Of a stretch of DNA of 64,000 nucleotides, positions 35,146 to 44,310 are shown in pieces. Made by a program: the position numbers and the translations under genes. The stretch comes from an uncultured Eubacteriales bacterium (lineage in GTDB: Bacteria > Bacillota > Clostridia > Oscillospirales > Oscillospiraceae), in the NCBI GenBank assembly GCA_900320465.1, contig ONSQ01000001.1, positions 27,365 through 91,364 on the forward strand. The letters are read 5' to 3'. Each line of letters opens with the position of its first letter. The first letter of the stretch is position 1. The notes under the pieces are model-generated. The model saw only the letters and a program-made list of their open reading frames with translations, was not told the DNA's origin and ran no database searches.

Positions 35146-36593
35146 ATCTTTTTCCTCGTCTTCAGGTAGTCGGCCACGATCTCTCTTTCGTCCATGTGGT
35201 GCTTTTCATGCCCCACGATCTGGTAGTCCTCGTGTCCCTTTCCGGCAAGCAATATTACATCACCGCTGCGTGCGTTGTCAATAGCGCTCTGAATCGCCTC
35301 GGTTCTGTCACAGATGCGAAGGACCGGCGTATGCTTGTCCTTCAGCCCGGCCATGATTTCGTCGATGATGCTCTCCGGCTCCTCCGTGCGGGGATTGTCG
35401 CTGGTCACGATGACGAGATCGGCATTGTCTGCCGCGATAGCGCCCATGATGGGCCGCTTGAGTCGATCCCGGTCGCCGCCGCAGCCAAAGAGGACGATCA
35501 GCCTGCCTCTGGTGACGTCCCGCAGCGTTTTTAAAGCGTTCTCCAGCGCGTCCGGCTTGTGGGAATAGTCGATGATGATGGCGTAATCTCCGTCCGTGGG
35601 CACGTTTTCCAGTCTGCCCTTCACGCCGGAAGCCGTGGCCAGTGCAGCCGCACACTCCTGCAGTGTCAGTCCCAGACTCAGCCCCACGGCGATCACGCCA
35701 AGGGCGTTGTGTACGGAGAACAGTCCCGGAATCCCCAGTGAGACCGCAGCGCGGCTGCTCCCGTACGTGGCCTCGAAGCGAACCCCGGAGGCGTCCAGTT
35801 CCAACTTATCCGCACACAGATCCGCCTCCGCGTCGATGGCATAGCGCAGGCAGGGGCAGTCCACCCCATCGAGCATATAGGCCGCGTGGGCGTCGTCGGC
35901 ATTGACGCAGGCCTTGGCGCACATGGAAAAGATTTTCTTTTTTGCCGCGGCGTATTCCTCCATCGTATGATGAAAGTCCAGATGGTCCTGGGAAAGATTG
36001 GTATAGAGTGCCACGTCAAAGCGTACGCCTGCCACCCGCTCCAAAGCCAGAGAATGGGACGATACCTCCATCACCACGTGTGTACAGCCGGCGTCCGCCA
36101 TCCGGCGGAAGAGCTGCTGGAGCTCATGGCTTTCCGGCGTGGTGAATTCGGAATGGATGAACTCCTCTCCGATCATGTTTCCGTTCGTGCCGATCAAGCC
36201 CACCTTGGCGCCCAGCGCAGCCTCCAGCAGGTGCTTGATGAGATAACTGGAGCTTGTTTTTCCGCTGGTGCCGGTGATGCCGATCACGGTCATATCCCCC
36301 GCGGGATTGCCATAGAAGCTGCGGCTGGACAGCGCCAGGCCCAGACGGCAATCCTTGATCTGCACATAGGGTGTTCCATCTGCGGGCGCGTCCTCACACA
36401 GCACAGCCGCTGCGCCCTTTTCCATAGCCGTCGGGATAAACCGGTGGCCGTCGGAGGAAAAGCCCTTGACGGCGACGAAAAGATCGCCCGGCTTCGTATT
36501 GCGGGAATCATAGCTGATGCCGCCTATTTCGGTATCAAGATCCGCCGTAGCGGACAGAATGGTCAGGTCCTTCAGGATGTCCCTCAGTTTCAT
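35142..36593 (-). CDS. murE: UDP-MurNAc-tripeptide synthetase (meso-diaminopimelate type)
   Basis: The protein has 483 residues. The Mur ligase order is present: N-terminal domain (GGISYDSRNTKPGDLFVA), ATP motif GITGTSGKTS, central ATP/Mg region and C-terminal domain. DNPRTEEP near residue 400 carries the DNPR motif diagnostic for meso-diaminopimelate as added amino acid, rather than lysine. The ATG at 36593 has AAAGGAACAAGG upstream. It overlaps mraY and follows spoVD by 25 bases. Confidence 0.96.
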   Translation of the reverse strand: MKLRDILKDLTILSATADLDTEIGGISYDSRNTKPGDLFVAVKGFSSDGHRFIPTAMEKGAAAVLCEDAPADGTPYVQIKDCRLGLALSSRSFYGNPAGDMTVIGITGTSGKTSSSYLIKHLLEAALGAKVGLIGTNGNMIGEEFIHSEFTTPESHELQQLFRRMADAGCTHVVMEVSSHSLALERVAGVRFDVALYTNLSQDHLDFHHTMEEYAAAKKKIFSMCAKACVNADDAHAAYMLDGVDCPCLRYAIDAEADLCADKLELDASGVRFEATYGSSRAAVSLGIPGLFSVHNALGVIAVGLSLGLTLQECAAALATASGVKGRLENVPTDGDYAIIIDYSHKPDALENALKTLRDVTRGRLIVLFGCGGDRDRLKRPIMGAIAADNADLVIVTSDNPRTEEPESIIDEIMAGLKDKHTPVLRICDRTEAIQSAIDNARSGDVILLAGKGHEDYQIVGHEKHHMDEREIVADYLKTRKKI

Positions 36594-36618
36594 ATCCTTG
36601 TTCCTTTGTTCATTTCCT

Positions 36619-38931
36619 TTAATATTTTCCCAGCATCGACTCATCATCGGAGACGAGTACCACCTCGATCACCGTGCCGTGGCTGACGGCGGTACCGGGG
36701 CGAATACTCTGGGTACTGACGTGCGCGTTCTGCTCGTCGGTAAGCGTTGTCAGCGTGTGCAGAAACAGACCGTAGTACGACAGCGTGTCACGTGCTTCAT
36801 TATAGCGCATTCCTGCCAGATTGGGAACACTTTCTTTTTCCGTTGATATTTCTTCTCCCAGATAAAGGATCGTTTCGGTCCCTCTGGCGATCTGCCACAG
36901 GGCAGCCGGAAGCTGTGCGGTCACGGTCTGGCCCTCGCCGATGCTGCGATAACGCAGTCCCGCCTCACGTAAACGCTGCCCGGCCTCCTCCAGACTCAAC
37001 CCCACCAGTTGGGGCATGGCCGTGTCCTGGCGACTGGCCTCTTCTCCGCTCAGAGAGGGCCTGACACCGAGATAGGGCAGGATATCCGCCATCATCGCGC
37101 CAACCACCGGTGCGGCCATCTGGCCGCCGCTGATATAGATTCCCGTGCTGTTGGATGGCGTATCGAGAAAGACCAGCAGCGCGATCTGTGGATCGTCCGC
37201 CGGAGCAAAGCCGATAAAGGAAACGATGTATTCCTTCTGACCGGTCGCCGCCTCCAGACTTACCTTCTCGCTGGTGCCTGTCTTTCCGCCGATGCGATAA
37301 CCGGCTACCGCAGCGTTTCGACCGGTCCCCTCAGTGGGATCTCCCACCACCTGCTCAAGGATTGAACGCACTGTCTTGCTGGTTTCCTCTGAAATCACCT
37401 GCCGCACCTGTTCGCTCTCGCGCCGCAGCAGGATTTCTCCGTCGCCGGAACGGATCTCGCTGACCACGTATGGCCGCATCAGTCTTCCGCCGTTGACGCA
37501 GGCGCTTACGGCCGTTATGAGCTGCAGCGGTGTGATGGTAAACGTTTGGCCGAAGGATGCCGCCGCCAGCTGAGACAGATTTTTCTCGCTGCAAAAAGTA
37601 TTGCGGCTCCACCAGATGCTGCCGCTCTCCCCTGCCAGATCGATCCCCGTCTGAGCCGTCAGATTCACATCCGGGTCGTCACTGAGCTCCAGGAAGCCAA
37701 AAGCGTCGCAATACTCATAAAACCGTTCGGCCCCCACACGCGTCCCGATGTTCACAAAGGCCGCGTTGCAGGAGTGCTGCACCGCCTGCGTCAGCGTCTG
37801 AGAGCCGTGTCCGCCGTCCTTCCAGCAGCGGATCGGTGAGCTGCGGCCGATGACGCTCACATGGCCCGGACAATAAAAGCCGTCTGTCAGCCTCACCGCT
37901 CCACAATCCAATGCCATAGAGAGGGTGATGATTTTAAAGGTTGAGCCCGGTTCATAGGTATCGCTCAGCGCCTTATTGCGCCATTGTCTTGTCTGTGCCG
38001 CACGCAGCAGCTCGGTCTTTTCCTCGGCGCTCTGCGCCGCGTCTATCCGCGCCTGGACCTCCGGACTCACCGCAAGGAATCGGTTGGGATCATATCGGTC
38101 CATCGACGCCATGGCCAGAATCGCGCCGGTGTTCACATCCATGGCGATGGCGCCGGCGCCGTTCAGGATATCGTAATCCTCCACCGCCTGGGAAAGATGC
38201 TTCTCCACATAGTACTGGATCGTGGCGTCGATGGTTGTCACCAGATCGCAGCCCTCTCCGCCGGGGATGTACGCCGCATATCCGCCCCAGAGGAGGTCCG
38301 AGCCATAGGCGTTGGTCTCGCGCAGGCTTTTGCCGGAGCTTCCCGTCAGAAAGTCGTCATAGCGTGCCTCGATCCCCTCCAGGCCGCTGTTGTCCGTTCC
38401 GACAAAGCCCAGCAGATGACAGGCCAGCGAGCCGTTGGGATAATAGCGCTTGGTATCGCGCTCCAGCTTCACGCCATGGATGCCGTAATCGCTGATAAAA
38501 GCGCGTACCTCCTGTGCCTTCTCCTGTTCCACCTTGCGCTCTGCCGTCACATACCAGGAGCCGGTCCTGCCGCTCTTTTCATAAAGCTCCGCCTGATCCA
38601 GATCCAGGATATCGGCGAGTTTTCGGGCGATCAGCTCCCGGTCTTCTCCGTACATCTCGATCTCGACGGGGCTCAGATACACGTTGTCCACCGAGGCACT
38701 GATCGCCAGCGGGAGCTCGTTGCGGTCGTAAATGGTACCCCGTTCCGGAGAGGACGCCGCCTCGCGAAGCTGCTGGCCAACGGCGAGCGACTCATACATA
38801 TCATGTTCTGTGATCTGCAGGTGATAGAGCCGTACCAAAAGGACAGCAAAAGAAACAATGCCGCACACTGCCATCAAAAACAGCGTGCGGCGAAGCATAC
38901 CGATTCCCGGTCCGCCTTTTCCGTCATGCAT
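36619..38931 (-). CDS. spoVD: Class B penicillin-binding protein, SpoVD/PBP2B type with two PASTA domains
   Basis: The protein has 770 residues. An N-terminal membrane helix at about 15-35 is followed by a pedestal domain (SPERGTIYDRNELPLA). The transpeptidase has Ser330 in STFK, SCN at 387-389 and KTGTSE at 550. Two PASTA domains fill about 640-765 (MPQLVGLSLEEAGQRLREAG and VPNLAGMRYNEARDTL). It crosslinks septal or spore peptidoglycan with the SEDS protein. It is the only PBP in this dcw cluster, so it may serve both division and sporulation. The ATG at 38931 follows GAGGGG by nine bases; an in-frame TTG lies two codons upstream. Confidence 0.93.
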   Translation of the reverse strand: MHDGKGGPGIGMLRRTLFLMAVCGIVSFAVLLVRLYHLQITEHDMYESLAVGQQLREAASSPERGTIYDRNELPLAISASVDNVYLSPVEIEMYGEDRELIARKLADILDLDQAELYEKSGRTGSWYVTAERKVEQEKAQEVRAFISDYGIHGVKLERDTKRYYPNGSLACHLLGFVGTDNSGLEGIEARYDDFLTGSSGKSLRETNAYGSDLLWGGYAAYIPGGEGCDLVTTIDATIQYYVEKHLSQAVEDYDILNGAGAIAMDVNTGAILAMASMDRYDPNRFLAVSPEVQARIDAAQSAEEKTELLRAAQTRQWRNKALSDTYEPGSTFKIITLSMALDCGAVRLTDGFYCPGHVSVIGRSSPIRCWKDGGHGSQTLTQAVQHSCNAAFVNIGTRVGAERFYEYCDAFGFLELSDDPDVNLTAQTGIDLAGESGSIWWSRNTFCSEKNLSQLAAASFGQTFTITPLQLITAVSACVNGGRLMRPYVVSEIRSGDGEILLRRESEQVRQVISEETSKTVRSILEQVVGDPTEGTGRNAAVAGYRIGGKTGTSEKVSLEAATGQKEYIVSFIGFAPADDPQIALLVFLDTPSNSTGIYISGGQMAAPVVGAMMADILPYLGVRPSLSGEEASRQDTAMPQLVGLSLEEAGQRLREAGLRYRSIGEGQTVTAQLPAALWQIARGTETILYLGEEISTEKESVPNLAGMRYNEARDTLSYYGLFLHTLTTLTDEQNAHVSTQSIRPGTAVSHGTVIEVVLVSDDESMLGKY

Positions 38932-38998
38932 GCGCAAGATCCCCTCTTCCGAAGCCTGGCTTTGTACCTATCCTATTCGAGAGAGAGACGGATTATGC

Positions 38999-39283
38999 TT
39001 ATTCGGTTTCATCCAAGATAACGCATTGAGAGGGGCGGCAGTGCTGCATGCCAAGCTTTCCGCCGGCATAGTCCTCCAGCGCAGACAGATTCTGTCGCTG
39101 CAGCAGCCGAACCAGCAGGATGCGCTTCTCGTTCTGCAGTTCGCTTTTCTCCTGCCAGAGTGCCAGCACTTCATCGCGAACGGCGCAAAGGCGGATCTCC
39201 GTCATCAGCATGGCGCCCAGCAGCAAGATTGCCAATAGCCAGCAGATCAGCGCGGTCAGCCGCGCACTACTCCGCCGTGTCAC
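38999..39283 (-). CDS. ftsL: FtsL-like divisome protein
   Basis: The protein has 94 residues: short basic N-terminus, one membrane helix (LTALICWLLAILLLGAMLM), then a coiled coil (EVLALWQEKSELQNEKRILLVRLLQRQNLS). Size, topology and position between rsmH and the PBP gene identify FtsL, although its sequence is poorly conserved. The start is a GTG directly after the rsmH stop with GGAGAGAG upstream. It recruits and activates the septal PBP/SEDS pair with FtsQ. Confidence 0.78.
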   Translation of the reverse strand: MTRRSSARLTALICWLLAILLLGAMLMTEIRLCAVRDEVLALWQEKSELQNEKRILLVRLLQRQNLSALEDYAGGKLGMQHCRPSQCVILDETE

Positions 39284-40219
39284 TTAAACTCTCTCCGCCA
39301 CGCGGAGCTTAGCGCTGCGCGAGCGGGGATTGCGCTGCAGTTCTTCTTCGCCGGGCAGGATGGGCTTTCGCGTCAGATTTTTCAGTGTCTGAACGAATCC
39401 ACAGACGCACACCGGCGCCTCGCGGGGGCAGGTGCAGCCATTCTCGCGCCTTGCGATAGCGGTCTTGACGATTCGGTCCTCCAGCGAGTGGAAACTGATC
39501 ACGCACAACCGGCCGCCGACGCGCAGTTTGTCCGGCACGGTGTCCATCATGCGCTCCACCTCGCCCAGCTCGTCGTTAACGGCGATCCGAATCGCCTGAA
39601 AACTCCGTTTGGCCGGGTGCTGTTTCTCCCGCAGAGCTGCCGCGGGCATGGCCGATCGGATGATATCGGCCAGCTCCAGCGTGCTCTCGATGGGCTTGCG
39701 CGCGCGGTTGGCTAAAAGTGCCGCGGTAATGCGGCGGGCGTAGCGTTCCTCGCCGTAATCCCAGAGAATGCGGTTTAGGCGGTTTTCGTCCCATTCATTG
39801 ACGACCGTATACGCCGTCAGCGCAGCGCTCGTATCCATGCGCATATCCAGCGGCGCGTCGTGCTGATAAGAAAAGCCGCGCTCGGACTCGTCAAGCTGCG
39901 GAGAGGACACGCCCAAATCGTACAGTGCACCATCTACCGCTTCTATCCCCAGTTCATCAAGAATGGCGGCCGTATCTGAAAAGTTGCCGTGGACGAAGGT
40001 GATCCTGTCTGCAAATGCTTCCAGACGCGCGGATGCGCGCTCGATGGCGCTCTCATCCCGGTCGATACAAATCAGTCTTCCGTTGTGCAGTCTCCTGGCT
40101 ATTTCCAGCGAGTGACCACCCAGCCCCAGCGTTCCGTCCACATAAATGCCGTCCGGCCTGATGTTCAATTGTTCGATGCACTCGTCCAGCAGGACGGAGA
40201 CATGAAGAGGCTCTGCCAT
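39284..40219 (-). CDS. rsmH: 16S rRNA (cytosine(1402)-N(4))-methyltransferase
   Basis: The protein has 311 residues. The opening HVSVLLDECIEQLNIRPDGIYVDGTLGLGGHS contains the SAM motif, and DGALYDLGVSSPQLDESERGFSY and ISFHSLEDRIVK are family signatures. It methylates C1402 in the ribosomal P site. It overlaps the mraZ stop by one base (TGATG). Confidence 0.97.
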   Translation of the reverse strand: MAEPLHVSVLLDECIEQLNIRPDGIYVDGTLGLGGHSLEIARRLHNGRLICIDRDESAIERASARLEAFADRITFVHGNFSDTAAILDELGIEAVDGALYDLGVSSPQLDESERGFSYQHDAPLDMRMDTSAALTAYTVVNEWDENRLNRILWDYGEERYARRITAALLANRARKPIESTLELADIIRSAMPAAALREKQHPAKRSFQAIRIAVNDELGEVERMMDTVPDKLRVGGRLCVISFHSLEDRIVKTAIARRENGCTCPREAPVCVCGFVQTLKNLTRKPILPGEEELQRNPRSRSAKLRVAERV

Positions 40220-40635
40220 CAGAAATCCAGCTCCTCCATCGCGCTCGCAATATTCTCCGGCTGCGACTCTTCCTCACACACGCTCTGCCAGGTCTCGCTG
40301 TCCCAGAGCTCGGCGTGATTGTTGCAGCCGACGACGGTAACGTTTTTCGTCAGATTTGCATAGGCACGCAAGTTTTGCGGAATGATCGTCCGGCCCTGAC
40401 TGTCCAACTCGCACCTGGCAGCATGAGCAAACAGCGGCCGCATCCGGCGCTGACGAATATAAGGCATGGCGTTGACTTTATCGGAAAAGCCCTGCCAGCT
40501 CGCTGCACTGTATACGCACAGGCAGCGTTCCATAGATACTGTCATATAGAAAAGCTCGCCGAGCTCCTCGCGGAGCTTGGCGGGAATAAATAATCTTCCC
40601 TTGTTGTCAAGGGAGTGTTGGTACTCGCCCGTCAT
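40219..40635 (-). CDS. mraZ: MraZ transcriptional regulator of the dcw cluster
   Basis: The protein has 138 residues. It has two SpoVT/AbrB-like swapped-hairpin halves: MTGEYQHSLDNKGRLFIPAKLRE and ARCELDSQGRTIIPQNLRAYA, each with the DxxGR box. It binds repeated decamers in front of its own operon; such an array lies at 40651-40690. The ATG at 40635 has GAGAGGACGAG upstream; the frame to 40728 would read through the operator and is rejected. Confidence 0.95.
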   Translation of the reverse strand: MTGEYQHSLDNKGRLFIPAKLREELGELFYMTVSMERCLCVYSAASWQGFSDKVNAMPYIRQRRMRPLFAHAARCELDSQGRTIIPQNLRAYANLTKNVTVVGCNNHAELWDSETWQSVCEEESQPENIASAMEELDF

Positions 40636-40650
40636 CCGACTCGTCCTCTC

Positions 40651-40690
40651 GTCCTCATTTTTGCTCCATTTTGCCCCACTTCTCTCCACT
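40651..40690 (-). promoter_or_regulatory. MraZ operator: four 10-bp direct repeats
   Basis: Consecutive minus-strand decamers AGTGGAGAGA, AGTGGGGCAA, AATGGAGCAA and AAATGAGGAC match the TGGRG-type MraZ box with 10-bp phasing. They begin just downstream of the predicted transcription start, which suits autorepression. Confidence 0.8.
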
Positions 40691-40699
40691 TCATTTTCA

Positions 40700-40728
40700 A
40701 TTATAGGGGGCGCTATGTGAAAAAGCAA
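40700..40728 (-). promoter_or_regulatory. Promoter of the dcw operon (mraZ)
   Basis: TTGCTT (40728-40723), a 17-bp spacer and perfect TATAAT (40705-40700) on the minus strand, directly before the MraZ boxes. Confidence 0.75.
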
Positions 40729-40805
40729 GCGAAACTTTTTGTCTTTTTTTGTCTTTCTTTTACACCATTTTTCTTAAAATAACGAATCTCTAAATCTGGT
40801 TTATA

Positions 40806-40837
40806 GAAAAAGACCGAGCCCAAAATATGGGCTCGGT
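40806..40837 (-). terminator. Intrinsic terminator after the uvrC-coaD unit
   Basis: Arms ACCGAGCCC (40813-40821) and GGGCTCGGT (40829-40837), 7-nt loop, followed by CTTTTTC on the minus strand. Confidence 0.8.
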
Positions 40838-40865
40838 CCGGTAATCGGATGAATTCAAGAATGCT

Positions 40866-41378
40866 TTATTCCTCTTCGGGAAGATCTTCCTTCGCGTTTC
40901 TGGCGCCGACAGCTGCGCCGCCCGCGCTGCGGAACGCACCGCGGGAGTTCTGCACCGTGGTGAGAGCGGAGGAAATGCTCTCCTCTGTCTGGCGCATCAG
41001 ATCGTCCACATAATCAGCTGCGACGCGGCGCAGCTCGCGGGACTTGGTTTCGGCAGAGGCAATCATTTCGGCGCTGCGCTCCTTGGCGACGCGGATGATC
41101 TCCTGCTCTTCGACCATGATGCGCGCTTTCTCCTCGGCGCTCTTTCTCAGAGCCTCGGCCTCGCGCTTGGCGTTGCCGATGAACTCGTCACGAGCGGCCA
41201 CCAGACGTTTTGCCTCGGCCAGCGCTGTGGGAAGATTGGCCTTGATATCGTTGATGATCTCAATGGCCTTGTCGCGCTCGATGATGCACTTGTCGTTTCC
41301 GAGCGGGACACCCCAGGCCTCGCTCACCATACCGTAGAGAATGTCAAGCAGTTCGATTACGTCGTTGTTGTTATCCAT
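40866..41378 (-). CDS. DivIVA/AtpF-like coiled-coil protein
   Basis: The protein has 170 residues. After a short N-terminal part (DVIELLDILYGMVSEAWGVPLGNDKCIIERD) it is one long amphipathic helix rich in Ala, Glu, Lys and Arg (AKREAEALRKSAEEKARIMVEEQEI), like ATP-synthase subunit B or DivIVA-type proteins. It has no membrane segment. It overlaps coaD by eight bases and ends the uvrC-rsmD-coaD unit. A scaffold role in division is possible because the dcw operon follows, but this is inference. Confidence 0.75.
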   Translation of the reverse strand: MDNNNDVIELLDILYGMVSEAWGVPLGNDKCIIERDKAIEIINDIKANLPTALAEAKRLVAARDEFIGNAKREAEALRKSAEEKARIMVEEQEIIRVAKERSAEMIASAETKSRELRRVAADYVDDLMRQTEESISSALTTVQNSRGAFRSAGGAAVGARNAKEDLPEEE

Positions 41379-41871
41379 TGTTCTTCCCCCATAGTTTGGC
41401 TTTTTGTTCGATCTCTTCGATCAGTTCACTGGGCACGAGGCCCGTCAGATCCGCGCCGTATTTTGCCATTTCACGTACCACGGAGGAACTGAGGAAGGTA
41501 TACTTTCCGCTTGCTGTCAGGAACATCGTCTCCAGCTGGGGATTGATGTTCTTATTGATCAGGTCCATCTGGAATTCGTATTCAAAGTCGGAGGCCGCGC
41601 GCAGTCCTTTGACGATCACGGGGTTTTCAAAGCGCTTGGCATACTCTGCCAGCAGAATATCCGAATTCTCAACCGTGACGTTCTGATACCGCGATACCGC
41701 CCGGCGCACCATGTCCGTCCGCTCCTCGACCGAAAACATCGGCGAGGTTTTGGTTGAGTTTTTCATAATGCACACGACAACGCGGTCGAAGATCTTTGCG
41801 CTGCGGCGGATAATGTTGAGATGTCCGAGCGTGATCGGGTCAAAGCTGCCCGGGCAGATTGCCGTTCTCAT
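41371..41871 (-). CDS. coaD: Phosphopantetheine adenylyltransferase
   Basis: The protein has 166 residues. PGSFDPITLGHLNIIRR carries the nucleotidyltransferase TxGH motif; VKGLRAASDFEYEFQMDLINKNINP and YTFLSSSVVREMAKYG complete the CoaD pattern. It makes dephospho-CoA. It overlaps rsmD by four bases, the usual arrangement. Confidence 0.97.
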   Translation of the reverse strand: MRTAICPGSFDPITLGHLNIIRRSAKIFDRVVVCIMKNSTKTSPMFSVEERTDMVRRAVSRYQNVTVENSDILLAEYAKRFENPVIVKGLRAASDFEYEFQMDLINKNINPQLETMFLTASGKYTFLSSSVVREMAKYGADLTGLVPSELIEEIEQKAKLWGKNNG

Positions 41872-42410
41872 ACACTGCTCTCCCTGGTATAGGTACAGAT
41901 TTTGACTTTGCCGTAGAGGTATTCTTTCACTTTCCGATAGGGTTTCTCCATCGTGGGAAGCGTCGCCGTTCGACGCGCCTCGACGATTATTATACCACCT
42001 TCGGATAATATGTCAACCAAATTAATTGTCTGCAAAACCGGCTCATAAAGGCCGGAATCGTACGGGGGATCAACAAAAATAAGATCAAACCGGCCGCCGC
42101 GTTTCAGATACTCCACCGCGTCGGTCTGCAGCACCGCAGCACTCAGTCCGCAGGCCTTGAGATTCTCCTTTACAATGCCGATAGCGGCGCGATCCCGATC
42201 GATAAAAACAGCGCTCTTTGCTCCGCGGCTCAAAGCTTCGATCCCCATCTGACCGGTCCCGGCAAAAAGATCAAGGACGCGCCTTCCCTCCACGTCGAAT
42301 TGAAGGATGTTGAAAACCGCCTCCTTGACATTGTCCGTGGTTGGGCGAATATCATAATTCTCCGGCGTTTTTAGGCGTCTGCCCCGCGCGCTGCCAGTAA
42401 TGACTCTCAT
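41868..42410 (-). CDS. rsmD: 16S rRNA (guanine(966)-N(2))-methyltransferase
   Basis: The protein has 180 residues. GSARGRRLKTPENYDIRPTTDNVKEAVFNIL is the RsmD opening; VLDLFAGTGQMGIEALSRGA binds SAM; IFVDPPYDSG is the catalytic DPPY motif. Its start codon directly follows the uvrC stop. Confidence 0.95.
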   Translation of the reverse strand: MRVITGSARGRRLKTPENYDIRPTTDNVKEAVFNILQFDVEGRRVLDLFAGTGQMGIEALSRGAKSAVFIDRDRAAIGIVKENLKACGLSAAVLQTDAVEYLKRGGRFDLIFVDPPYDSGLYEPVLQTINLVDILSEGGIIIVEARRTATLPTMEKPYRKVKEYLYGKVKICTYTRESSV

Positions 42411-44231
42411 TTACTCTTCCTGCTCTTCCTTTCCCTTACGGAAGTATTCATAAACCGCATGCGCCGTGTTTTTCGGCACGACCGCCGAGAGTTCCTCCAA
42501 CGTTGCTTCACGGATCGCGCGAACGGACTTGAAAGCGGCAATCAGCTCTTCCCTGCGTTTTTTTCCCACGCCAGGGATCTTTTCCAGTGTTGAGCCATAG
42601 GCCTCGCTGCGCAGCGAGCGCTGATATTCGATGGCGCTGCGGTGCGTCTCTTCCTGGATATTCCCCACCAGCGCGAACACGGCCTGGTTGCCGACTATAC
42701 CGATCTCATGCCCTTCCGGTGAAACCAGCGCGCGGGTACGATGTCGGTCGTCCTTGACCATGCCGAAGGTGGGAATGCGCAGTCCCAGGTCAGCGGCAGC
42801 TCTTACCGCGGTGGCGGCGTGCTTGTCCCCTCCGTCGATCAGAAACAGATCCGGCAGGGGTGCAAACTTCTCGTCGCCGTCCACATAATGCTTCAGCCGT
42901 CGATACACCACCTGATACATGCTGGCGTAGTCGTCCGGCGCGTCCAGCCCGCGCACACGGAATTTTCGGTAATCACGCTTCAGCGGTCGTCCGTCCACGT
43001 GGACGGTCATGGCCGCGACGATGCCGGTGCTGCCCAGATTGGAGATATCAAAGGCCTCGATTCGGCTGGGGAACTTCTCCAGTTCCAACGCCTTCTGTAG
43101 CCATTCCAGCGTTTTGCTTCTGCGCTGGGCCTGGGTGGTGCGGCGCAGGATCTCCTCGCGGGCGTTGAGCGCCGCGCTCTCGATCAGGCGCATCCGCTCG
43201 CCGCGCTGCGGCACCTCGATGGCGGTCTTGCGGCCGCTGTGCTCACAGAGAAACGTCTCAAGCTCCTGCATATCGTCCACCGCGAAGGGCAGCAGGATCG
43301 TTTTTGGCACAATACCGCGGGCGGAATAGTATTGACGCACCAGATTGGAGACGGCCTCGCCGTCCTCTTCCACCGGCTCGTCGAGCATCTCGGTGTCCTT
43401 CCCGCTGAGATCACCCTCGGTAAAATGCAGCACGGTGAAGCAGGTCTTCGCGCCGCGCTGAAAGCCGATGGCGTCTGTGTCGGCAAAAGCGGTGGAAATC
43501 ACCCGCTGCTTGCGGGACAGTCCTTCGACGGCGCGGATGCGGTCGCGCAGGGAAGCGGCCTGCTCAAAGTGAAGCTCCTCGGCAGCCTGCTCCATCTTCT
43601 GACGCAGCTCGTCGATGAGCTCGGCGCTTTTGCCCTCCAGGATCAACGCCGCCTGGTCCATGCGGCTATGGTAGTCCTCCTGGCTCATTTTCTCCAGGCA
43701 CCACCCCGCGCAGCTGCCCATCTGATATTTCAGGCAGGGTCTTTGTTTGCCGATATCCCGCGGAAAGCGTCTTGTACAATCCGGCAGCAGCAGCGCCTGG
43801 CGGATCACATCGATGATCTCATAGGACTGACTTCGTCCGCCGAAGGGGCCGTAATAGCTGGCTCCGTCCTTGGGGGCCAGGCGGGAGATGGTCATCGTGG
43901 GGTAGGCGCTCTTGCGGTCGATCCGGATAAACGGATAACCCTTGTCGTCCTTGAGCAGGATGTTGTAATGGGGCTTGTGCCGCTTGATCAGCGAATTTTC
44001 CAGCACAAGCGCCTCGAACTCACTGTTGGCCACGATCACGTTAAAGTCCCGCACTTTCTCCACCATGGCCGCCACCTTGGGCAGATGCTCGCCGCGGAAA
44101 TAGCTGGTCACGCGGTTCTTCAGCTTTTTGGCTTTTCCGACGTATATGACCTCTCCCCTGTCGTCCAGCATGATATAGACGCCGGGCAGCAGCGGCAGAT
44201 TATTCGCTTTTTCCAGCAGTGTATCGAGCAT
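42411..44231 (-). CDS. uvrC: Excinuclease ABC subunit C
   Basis: The protein has 606 residues. The GIY-YIG domain (LPLLPGVYIMLDDRGEVIYVGKAKKLKNRV) makes the 3' cut; a UVR motif lies near 195-230 (ELRQKMEQAAEELHFEQAASLRDRI); the RNase H-like domain (FDISNLGSTGIVAAMTVHVDG) makes the 5' cut; a helix-hairpin-helix lies at the end (LEKIPGVGKKRREELIAAF). It acts in nucleotide excision repair with UvrAB. Confidence 0.97.
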   Translation of the reverse strand: MLDTLLEKANNLPLLPGVYIMLDDRGEVIYVGKAKKLKNRVTSYFRGEHLPKVAAMVEKVRDFNVIVANSEFEALVLENSLIKRHKPHYNILLKDDKGYPFIRIDRKSAYPTMTISRLAPKDGASYYGPFGGRSQSYEIIDVIRQALLLPDCTRRFPRDIGKQRPCLKYQMGSCAGWCLEKMSQEDYHSRMDQAALILEGKSAELIDELRQKMEQAAEELHFEQAASLRDRIRAVEGLSRKQRVISTAFADTDAIGFQRGAKTCFTVLHFTEGDLSGKDTEMLDEPVEEDGEAVSNLVRQYYSARGIVPKTILLPFAVDDMQELETFLCEHSGRKTAIEVPQRGERMRLIESAALNAREEILRRTTQAQRRSKTLEWLQKALELEKFPSRIEAFDISNLGSTGIVAAMTVHVDGRPLKRDYRKFRVRGLDAPDDYASMYQVVYRRLKHYVDGDEKFAPLPDLFLIDGGDKHAATAVRAAADLGLRIPTFGMVKDDRHRTRALVSPEGHEIGIVGNQAVFALVGNIQEETHRSAIEYQRSLRSEAYGSTLEKIPGVGKKRREELIAAFKSVRAIREATLEELSAVVPKNTAHAVYEYFRKGKEEQEE

Positions 44232-44263
44232 GTTTACGGTCCTCTGTCATTTCGGGAAATAGG

Positions 44264-44289
44264 AAAAGGGGGCGTGCCAAGCACGCCCC
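44264..44289 (-). terminator. Intrinsic terminator after ptsH
   Basis: Arms GGGGCGTGC (44269-44277) and GCACGCCCC (44281-44289), 3-nt loop, CCTTTTCC following on the minus strand. It lies between ptsH and uvrC. Confidence 0.75.
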
Positions 44290-44310
44290 GAAAAAGGTGT
44301 TTTCTTTATC

